Origin: an uncultured Bacteroidota bacterium
Lineage (GTDB): Bacteria > Bacteroidota > Bacteroidia > Bacteroidales > 4484-276
Assembly: GCA_903930725.1 (NCBI GenBank)
Contig: CAIYZW010000206.1
Span: 1 to 11,394, forward strand
Reading direction: 5' to 3'
DNA: 11,394 nt
The notes below the pieces were generated by a model. The model was not told the DNA's origin, made no database searches, and was given only the letters and a program-made list of their open reading frames with translations. Numbering within the stretch: the stretch's first letter is position 1; every line of letters starts with the position of its first letter. A program made the position numbers and the translations under genes. Shown here piece after piece: positions 5,933 through 11,394 of the stretch.

Positions 5933-8245
5933 TTATGCTTTTTCTTCTTCTTTATTTGCTTCATCTTCAGTTTCCGGTTTTTGATCTTCAACCACGGCAA
6001 CTGTTTCTTCAGCAACAACTTCTTCAACTGCAGGAGCTTCTTCGATTGCAGGAGCTTCTTCAATAGTTTCTGTAACAGTTTCGGCTACATCTTCGGTTGC
6101 TTTGGCGATTGGTTCGATAGCAGCTGTTTCTTCAACAACTTCTTCAGCACCTTCTTCAATGTTCACGGTGGTGTCGTCCTCTTTAGTCTTATTGCCTTTT
6201 TCTTCTTGTTTTTTGGCATAGATTTCGAGTTTGTCACGGGCCTCCTGTTCCATATCCGATTTCAATTGCTGAAGGCCTTCATAATCGCCAAGTGTTGCTT
6301 TTTCAAGATTGTCCTTGATCTTTTTAACAACTTGTTTGGTCGAACGCTGTACGGCTTTGTTCTGAGCTTCTTCTTTTGCTTTTTCAGCACTCTGAGCATC
6401 CTGTGATATTCTTGAGTGTGAAAGGATGATTTTCTTATTTTCCTTCGAAAACTCGATAATTTTAAAATCCAAAGCTTCATCAATTTTGGCCATGCTGCCA
6501 TCATCTTTTTGGAGATGACGTGTAGGAGCAAATCCTTCAACACCGTAAGGTAAGGTAATAATCATGCCTTTATCTGATGAATTGGCGATAGTTCCTTTAT
6601 GAACCGATCCAACAGCAAAAACGCTTTCGAATACATCCCATGGATTTTCTTCGAGTTGTTTATGACCAAGGCTTAAACGGCGGTTTTCTTCGTCAACATC
6701 CAAAACCACAACATCAATTACTTCGTTGATCTTTGTAAATTCGGCCGGGTGTTTTATTTTCTTCGACCATGATAAATCGGAGATATGAATCAATCCATCA
6801 ACCCCTTCTTCGAGTTCGACAAAAATTCCAAAATTGGTGAAATTACGGACAGTAGCGTTATGTTTTGAACCAACAGGATACCTTCCTTTAATGTTTTCCC
6901 ATGGATCGGGGATAAGTTGTTTCATGCCAAGCGACATTTTGCGTTCTTCACGATCGAGTGTGAGGATAACGGCTTCAACTTCGTCGCCAACTTTGAGGAA
7001 GTCCTGAGCGGTGCGCAAATGCTGTGACCACGACATTTCTGAAACGTGGATCAGGCCTTCGACGCCAACAGTGATTTCGATAAATGCGCCGTAATCGGCG
7101 ATAACCACAACTTTTCCTTTAACCTTGTCGCCAATTTTGAGGCTTTGGTCGAGAGCATCCCATGGGTGAGGTGTAAGTTGCTTGAGGCCAAGTGCAATAC
7201 GTTTTTTGTTATCATCAAAATCGAGGATAACAACTTTAATTTTCTGATCGAGTTCAACGATTTCTTCAGGATGATTAATCCTTCCCCACGATAGGTCGGT
7301 GATGTGAATAAGACCGTCAACGCCTCCAAGGTCAACAAAAACACCGTAGGAAGTGATATTTTTAACAGTTCCTTCGAGAACCTGACCTTTTTCGAGTTTG
7401 GCAATAATCTCGGCTTTTTGTTGCTCGAGTTCGCGTTCAATGAGGGCTTTATGCGAAACAACAACATTTTTGTATTCGTGGTTGATTTTAACAACCTTGA
7501 ATTCCATTACTTTATCAACATAAATGTCGTAGTCGCGGATTGGTTTCACGTCAATTTGTGAACCAGGGAGGAATGCTTCGATACCGAAAACATCCACAAT
7601 AAGTCCGCCTTTGGTACGGCTTTTAACATAACCTTGAATAATTTCTTCTTTTTCAAAAGCTTCATTAACTCTTTCCCACGATTTAAGGATACGAGCCTTT
7701 TTGTGAGATAAGATTAACTGACCACTTGAATCTTCCTGGCTTTCGACATAAACCTCGATTTTGTCGCCGATTTTTGCGTTGGGATTGTATCGTAATTCTG
7801 CCCTTGGAATAACCCCATCCGATTTGAAATTGATGTTAACAACGGCTTCACGGTCGTTAATTCCAACTATTGTACCTTCAACAACTTCTTGTTCTACAAT
7901 CGAATTAAAGGTTTTGTTGTAAAGGTCTTCGAGTTTTACACGCTCGGCCAATGAATAATTTTCCTGCCTTTTTCCGGTCGAAGTCCAGTCAAAATCTTCG
8001 GGACGCGGCAATTCCTGGCGTACACGATGGGTTTTGTGATGCTCCGGTTTTGCTGCAATTTCCGTTTCCTTTGCTTCTTCAACTTTTTCGGCAACGATTT
8101 CTTTGGCTGCAACAGGTTCTTCCTGAGGTTGCTCAGTTGTTACCTCTTCAGCTTCTTCCGGTTTCTCAACTTCCATTTTTTGTTCTTCCACTTGTTCATT
8201 CAGGTTTTCTTCATCCTGAAATAACTTGTCCAGATCGTTTGTCAT
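5933..8245 (-). CDS. rpsA: 30S ribosomal protein S1 with six S1 domains and long acidic tails
   Basis: S1 binds mRNA on the 30S subunit and helps unfold and load it. Starting at ATG 8245 the protein is 770 residues, against 557 in E. coli and roughly 600 in many Bacteroidota. Six S1 domains lie near residues 121-185, 202-266, 289-357, 374-443, 461-529 and 547-613. Domains 3-5 are the most canonical (GVFVDLGGVDGLIHITDLSW; GAFIEI...GLIHVSEMSW; GIFVELEEGVDGLIHISDLSW). A Glu-rich segment of about 80 residues precedes PEDFDW, and a Lys/Glu-rich then Glu/Ala/Val-rich tail of about 150 residues ends the protein, probably disordered. The frame stays open upstream to a GTG at 8338 (801 residues, with another ATG at 8329). 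I prefer 8245 because it is ATG, follows an A/T-rich TTATTTTTA context, and starts directly with the acidic segment. Confidence 0.93.
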   Translation of the reverse strand: MTNDLDKLFQDEENLNEQVEEQKMEVEKPEEAEEVTTEQPQEEPVAAKEIVAEKVEEAKETEIAAKPEHHKTHRVRQELPRPEDFDWTSTGKRQENYSLAERVKLEDLYNKTFNSIVEQEVVEGTIVGINDREAVVNINFKSDGVIPRAELRYNPNAKIGDKIEVYVESQEDSSGQLILSHKKARILKSWERVNEAFEKEEIIQGYVKSRTKGGLIVDVFGIEAFLPGSQIDVKPIRDYDIYVDKVMEFKVVKINHEYKNVVVSHKALIERELEQQKAEIIAKLEKGQVLEGTVKNITSYGVFVDLGGVDGLIHITDLSWGRINHPEEIVELDQKIKVVILDFDDNKKRIALGLKQLTPHPWDALDQSLKIGDKVKGKVVVIADYGAFIEITVGVEGLIHVSEMSWSQHLRTAQDFLKVGDEVEAVILTLDREERKMSLGMKQLIPDPWENIKGRYPVGSKHNATVRNFTNFGIFVELEEGVDGLIHISDLSWSKKIKHPAEFTKINEVIDVVVLDVDEENRRLSLGHKQLEENPWDVFESVFAVGSVHKGTIANSSDKGMIITLPYGVEGFAPTRHLQKDDGSMAKIDEALDFKIIEFSKENKKIILSHSRISQDAQSAEKAKEEAQNKAVQRSTKQVVKKIKDNLEKATLGDYEGLQQLKSDMEQEARDKLEIYAKKQEEKGNKTKEDDTTVNIEEGAEEVVEETAAIEPIAKATEDVAETVTETIEEAPAIEEAPAVEEVVAEETVAVVEDQKPETEDEANKEEEKA
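6030..6061. repeat. Short tandem direct repeat in the rpsA 3' end
   Basis: GCAGGAGCTTCTTC occurs at 6030-6043 and again at 6048-6061, an 18-base period that encodes the repeated EEAPA(I/V) units of the acidic S1 tail. It keeps the reading frame, so copy-number change would lengthen or shorten the tail by six residues. Confidence 0.7.
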
Positions 8246-8358
8246 TAAAAATAATGTTGTGGATGCCGCCTTTACATCCGGGTTAATAAATCTATAAATT
8301 TTATCTGCAAATAAGTGATTATTAGGCATTAAAACCACTATCTGTAAATTCAGGGGTG

Positions 8359-8389
8359 CAAAAGTAGATAAATAATTTCATTTTGGAAA
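8359..8389 (-). promoter_or_regulatory. rpsA promoter, Bacteroidota type
   Basis: The minus strand has TACTTTTG at 8366-8359, exact for TAnnTTTG, followed by GCACCCCT as at rplS. A degenerate -33 element (TTTC, 8389-8386) lies 19 bases upstream. Transcription would begin near 8352, giving about 107 bases of leader before the preferred ATG at 8245, or about 14 bases before the alternative GTG at 8338. Confidence 0.6.
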
Positions 8390-8490
8390 TCTTTCGCAGT
8401 CAATTTAACGAAATTTGGATTGCGGGGACGGCTTTTGGAAATAGCGGAAACTGAACCAGAGAAAGCCGAACAGGTCAAAACAACAGTATT

Positions 8491-9531
8491 TTAAACGGTC
8501 ATTTTTTTGAGAATTGATTTATTGATTTTTTTTGCAATAAATGGCCCTTCGTAAATAAAACCCGTGTAAACCTGAACCAGATCGGCACCGGCATCTAATT
8601 TTTCGATGGCATCTTCGGCAGTAAAAATGCCACCAACACCAATAATCGGAAATGCTTTCCCTGATTTTTCGGAAAGGTAGCGAATTACTTCGGTTGACCG
8701 TCCTGTGATTGGTTTTCCGCTCAATCCGCCATTTGCAATTTTTTTGATGATCGCAGCATCAGTAGTGAGATTTTCTCTGGAAATGGTTGTATTGGTGGCC
8801 ACAACACCATCAATTTTGGTTTGCTTCACGATTTCGATAACCTCATCGAGTTGTTGGTTGTTGAGATCTGGCGAAACCTTTAACAGGATTGGTTTTGGGT
8901 TGGGTTTGGCAAGGTTGATTTGTTGGATTTTTCCAAGAATCTTCATCAGGCTGTCCTGATCCTGAAGTTCGCGCAGGTTTGAAACGTTAGGGCAGCTTAC
9001 GTTTACCACAAAATAATCAACAAAATCGAAAAGTTGCTCAAAGCAAAAAACATAGTCGTTGATGGCTTCGGTGTTTGGTGTAAGTGTATTTTTCCCGATG
9101 TTTCCACCAACAATAACTTTTGTTTTGCGTTTTTTCAGGTTTTTGATAGCATTAGCAACGCCACCATTATTAAAGCCCATCCTGTTGATAAGCGCTTTAT
9201 CGCTAAATAAGCGGAAAAGACGGGGTTTTGGATTGCCGGTTTGACCTTTGGGTGTCACGGTGCCGATTTCGATAAATCCAAAACCAAGGTTTGAAAGTTC
9301 ATTGTAAATTTCGGCCTGCTTATCGAAACCTGCAGCAATGCCTACCGGATTTTTAAATTTTAGCCCAAAAACTTCGCGCTCGAGCCGATGGTCGTTTACC
9401 TGAGTAAATTTATTAATTAACCAGCCAGTGAAAGGAATTTTAAAAACGATTTTCAGACTTCTTACAACAAAATGATGCACTGATTCGGGTGGGAACCAGA
9501 AGAATACAGGTCTGAAAATGGATTTGTACAT
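8491..9531 (-). CDS. pyrD: Dihydroorotate dehydrogenase, class 2 (quinone-type)
   Basis: PyrD oxidises dihydroorotate to orotate with FMN, the fourth step of pyrimidine synthesis. Class 2 enzymes pass electrons to membrane quinone. The 346-residue length and the N-terminal helical segment (MYKSIFRPVFFWFPPESVHH onward, 1-40), which docks on the inner membrane, mark class 2. FMN-site features are AAGFDK at 66-71, EIGTVTPKGQTGNPKPRLFR at 88-107 with INRMGFNN at 115-122, the KVSPD region near 218-222, TNTT at 246-249, GGLSGKP at 268-274 and GVGGI at 298-302. At the catalytic-base position the sequence is NVSCPN (177-182) with Cys180. E. coli and human class 2 enzymes have serine there, while class 1 enzymes have cysteine. 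The gene follows the DUF5606 gene by 33 bases and is probably co-transcribed. Confidence 0.95.
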   Translation of the reverse strand: MYKSIFRPVFFWFPPESVHHFVVRSLKIVFKIPFTGWLINKFTQVNDHRLEREVFGLKFKNPVGIAAGFDKQAEIYNELSNLGFGFIEIGTVTPKGQTGNPKPRLFRLFSDKALINRMGFNNGGVANAIKNLKKRKTKVIVGGNIGKNTLTPNTEAINDYVFCFEQLFDFVDYFVVNVSCPNVSNLRELQDQDSLMKILGKIQQINLAKPNPKPILLKVSPDLNNQQLDEVIEIVKQTKIDGVVATNTTISRENLTTDAAIIKKIANGGLSGKPITGRSTEVIRYLSEKSGKAFPIIGVGGIFTAEDAIEKLDAGADLVQVYTGFIYEGPFIAKKINKSILKKMTV

Positions 9532-9564
9532 GAATTATTTCACTTTCGAAGCATGGAAGAAAAA

Positions 9565-10041
9565 TTATACAACCTCTGCATCCGGTGTATCTGGTGTGGT
9601 TTCGGCAGTTTGTTCAATTTCGGTGGCTTCGGTTGGCTCTTCGGTTTTTTCTTCTTCGGTAAAATCGAGCAAACCATTCTCCTGCAACAGGTTATACCAA
9701 ACCACTAATTTCTTTATATCCGAAACGTAAACGCGTTCCTTGTCATAATTTGGAAGGATTTCATCCATGAAGGATTTAAGCTGGTCGTTGGTTGATTTAT
9801 TGCTGATTGCTTGTTCGCCGTTATATTTTTCGAAAACTTTTTTGAGAACATCTTTCAACGGCAAATCTTCATCGGTGGTAAAAATGCTGATTTCAGCCAG
9901 TGAACTAATCCTGTCGTGCGAAAAAGCAGGAAAGCGTTTTTGATCAATCAACGATTCGACGATAACACCGCTTTTAGTTTGTGCAACCATGTTGTAAAGT
10001 CCTGGTTTGCCAGCAATTGCTAATATTTTAGTTAAATCCAT
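9565..10041 (-). CDS. DUF5606 family protein
   Basis: This 158-residue protein of unknown function matches my recollection of DUF5606, a family found in Bacteroidota. The conserved N-terminal part reads MDLTKILAIAGKPGLYNMVA, then a short Q-TKSGVIVESLID beta-rich segment and RFPAFSHDRISSLAEISIFT (about 37-56). A middle helical part (60-125) contains DVLKKVFEKY and VYVSDIKKLVVWYNLLQ. The last 30 residues or so are a Glu/Thr-rich, probably disordered tail with no conserved look. There is no signal peptide or membrane segment. It sits between purB (72 bases upstream) and pyrD (33 bases downstream). That placement suggests a tie to nucleotide metabolism or simply shared expression; the sequence itself shows no catalytic motif I recognise. 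The ATG at 10041 is the natural family start. Confidence 0.88.
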   Translation of the reverse strand: MDLTKILAIAGKPGLYNMVAQTKSGVIVESLIDQKRFPAFSHDRISSLAEISIFTTDEDLPLKDVLKKVFEKYNGEQAISNKSTNDQLKSFMDEILPNYDKERVYVSDIKKLVVWYNLLQENGLLDFTEEEKTEEPTEATEIEQTAETTPDTPDAEVV

Positions 10042-10064
10042 AGTCTGATTTTTTACAAAAAAAT

Positions 10065-10083
10065 AATTTTAGAACTTAAAATT
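10065..10083 (-). terminator. Possible weak A/T-only terminator after purB
   Basis: On the minus strand AATTTTA and TAAAATT form a 7-pair stem around AGTTC, followed by ATTTTTTT. The geometry is right for an intrinsic terminator, but the stem has no G-C pair, so it may only attenuate or mark an mRNA 3' end before the DUF5606 gene. Confidence 0.35.
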
Positions 10084-10113
10084 CTTAGTCCCGGTTAGTA
10101 ACCAGATAAAAAT

Positions 10114-11394
10114 TTATTCACCAATGAACGGACTTATCCCGGTATAATTGTGAGGAGTAATGTTTTTCAATTCGGTTTTAACTTCATCCGAAACGGCCAG
10201 TTGTTCGATAAAATCAATTATCGAATTTTTTGAAATCGTTTCATTATTCCGGGTAAGGTTTTTCAATGCCTCATAAGGATTTGGATAGCCTTCACGGCGC
10301 AGGATTGTTTGAATGGCTTCAGCAACCACAGCCCAGTTTTTATCGAGGTCGTCGTATAGTTTTTGCTCATTAAGTAATAATTTGGATAAGCCTTTAAACA
10401 GCGACTGGTAAGCGATACTCGAGTAGGCAAACGAAACTCCGATGTTGCGTGTGACCGTTGAATCCGTCAGGTCTCGCTGAAGACGGGAAATGGGGAGTTT
10501 TGATGCGAAAAACTCAAACATGGCATTGGCTAAACCAAAGTTACCTTCAGCATTTTCAAAATCAATCGGATTAACTTTATGTGGCATGGCCGATGAACCA
10601 ACTTCACCTTTTTTAATGACTTGTTTAAAATAGTCCATCGAAATGTAGGCCCACATATCACGGCATAGGTCGGTTAAAATGTTGTTGATGCGTTTTAAGC
10701 TGTCAAAAAAGGCGGCCATGTTATCGTAATGCTCAATTTGAGTGGTAACTTGCTGGCGTTGAAGTTTTAATTTGTCTTCTAAAAAATCGTCAGCAAAAAG
10801 TACCCAGTTTACTTTTGGATAAGCAACGAAATGTGCGTTGAAATTTCCGGTCGCACCACCAAATTTTCCTGAGAAAGGAACAGATTTCAGAAGGTCAATT
10901 TGTTGCTCGAGCCGGTCAACATACACGTACAATTCTTTGCCAAGCGTTGTTGGTGAGGCCGGTTGACCGTGTGTATGGGCAAGCATGGGAACATCCTTCC
11001 AGGTATTGGCAAGGATAATCAGTTTCTCGAGTACATTATTAAGATTTGGCCATAATTCGGCGCGATAAGCTTCGCGCATGGCAAGTGGCACAGCAGTATT
11101 ATTGATGTCCTGCGAGGTTAGCCCAAAATGGATGAACTCCTTAAATTGCCCGAATCCAAGTTCATCAAATTTTTCTTTAATAAAATATTCTACCGCCTTA
11201 ACATCATGATTTGTAGTCTTTTCGATGTCTTTTATAGCCTGAGCATCTTCCTGTGTAAAGTTTTTATAAATAGCTCTGATTGCCGGGTAATGTTTGTGAT
11301 GAAATCCATCAAGCTGTGGCAGGGGAATCTGGTAAAGCGCTATAAAGTACTCAATTTCAACTCTTAATCTGTACCGGATAAGCGCAGCTTCCGA
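10114..11394 (-). CDS. purB: Adenylosuccinate lyase, N-terminus cut by the window edge
   Basis: PurB acts twice in purine synthesis, splitting fumarate from SAICAR and from adenylosuccinate. The minus-strand frame is open from the right edge to the stop at 10114, giving 426 residues. Against about 448-456 in full-length homologues, only about 20-30 N-terminal residues are missing. In visible numbering, FGLTSQDINNTA lies near residue 88-99 and HTHGQPASPTT begins at 140, with His142 the likely general acid. The signature loop GSSAMPHKVNPIDFENAEGN begins at 266, with catalytic Ser267 or Ser268. The C-terminal EAIQTILRREGYPNPYEALK follows. The order TSQD, HTHG, SSAMPHKVNP and the Asp-Phe-Glu-Asn following the loop fit PurB rather than fumarase or argininosuccinate lyase. 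An internal ATG at 11091 is not the real start, because strongly conserved PurB sequence continues upstream of it. Confidence 0.96.
   Translation of the reverse strand, partial: SEAALIRYRLRVEIEYFIALYQIPLPQLDGFHHKHYPAIRAIYKNFTQEDAQAIKDIEKTTNHDVKAVEYFIKEKFDELGFGQFKEFIHFGLTSQDINNTAVPLAMREAYRAELWPNLNNVLEKLIILANTWKDVPMLAHTHGQPASPTTLGKELYVYVDRLEQQIDLLKSVPFSGKFGGATGNFNAHFVAYPKVNWVLFADDFLEDKLKLQRQQVTTQIEHYDNMAAFFDSLKRINNILTDLCRDMWAYISMDYFKQVIKKGEVGSSAMPHKVNPIDFENAEGNFGLANAMFEFFASKLPISRLQRDLTDSTVTRNIGVSFAYSSIAYQSLFKGLSKLLLNEQKLYDDLDKNWAVVAEAIQTILRREGYPNPYEALKNLTRNNETISKNSIIDFIEQLAVSDEVKTELKNITPHNYTGISPFIGE

Noticed and set aside
5981..6406. Phe-rich 141-residue plus-strand frame
   Set aside because: Its Phe runs are the complement of the Glu codons (GAA) in the S1 acidic tail.
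8261..8279. Hairpin GGATG/CATCC in the rpsA leader as a riboswitch or terminator
   Set aside because: It has only five pairs with a nine-base loop and no T-run; not enough for a feature, though noted under the leader finding.
10093..10103. GGTTA-G-TAACC inverted repeat after purB
   Set aside because: The single-base centre cannot form a hairpin loop, and an operator is unlikely within a probable operon; probably chance.
11128..11367. Plus-strand open frame near the right edge
   Set aside because: It lies opposite continuing purB sequence, including the FGLTSQDINN motif, so it is not a gene.
1..11394. A novel defence, mobile or secondary-metabolite system
   Set aside because: Every gene of known type is a housekeeping gene with family motifs. 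The genes of unknown role (the TPR protein and DUF5606) have no nuclease, transposase, toxin or other effector motif I can see, and no repeats or composition shift mark an island.

Overview
This window looks like ordinary chromosome from a Bacteroidota bacterium, probably of the Bacteroidales/Marinilabiliales type. Four things point there. The four recognisable promoters carry the Bacteroidota -7 box TAnnTTTG. No gene start has a clear AGGAGG-type Shine-Dalgarno site. A DUF5606 protein, a family known from this phylum, sits next to pyrD. The protein sequences also have a Bacteroidota flavour, such as the DPDVDR and GEGNGG loops in the hexosephosphate mutase. Composition is moderately A+T-rich and even across the window. 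I see no insertion sequence, integrase, phage gene, CRISPR array, tRNA, rRNA or sign of recent transfer, and no gene-free stretch longer than about 205 bases.

Layout. Positions 1-1124 (minus) hold a phosphoglucosamine/phosphohexose mutase (glmM-like) cut by the left edge. A 205-base A+T-rich divergent promoter region separates it from a plus-strand run: a protein of twelve exact 34-residue TPR repeats (1330-2745), a DedA-family membrane protein (2830-3483), shikimate dehydrogenase aroE (3540-4292) and ribosomal protein L19 rplS (4447-4800). rplS has its own promoter and a strong terminator. Everything to the right is on the minus strand, listed in order of transcription: adenylosuccinate lyase purB (cut by the right edge, stop at 10114), a DUF5606 protein (10041-9565), class 2 dihydroorotate dehydrogenase pyrD (9531-8491), ribosomal protein S1 rpsA (8245-5933, with its own promoter and a terminator) and ribonuclease Z rnz (5845-4901).

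How it fits together. The genes are core metabolism and RNA/translation functions: cell-wall amino-sugar supply (glmM), aromatic amino acid synthesis (aroE), purine (purB) and pyrimidine (pyrD) synthesis, ribosome structure and mRNA binding (rplS, rpsA) and tRNA 3' maturation (rnz). purB-DUF5606-pyrD may be a nucleotide-synthesis transcription unit. rplS and rpsA share a nearly identical promoter core (14 of 15 bases), which suggests coordinated control.

I found no convincing undescribed multi-gene system. The points most worth a second look are a cysteine at the catalytic-base position of the class 2 PyrD, the long leader and uncertain start of rpsA, the long acidic tails on S1, a 12-base perfect palindrome overlapping the rplS promoter, and the unknown roles of the TPR and DUF5606 proteins.
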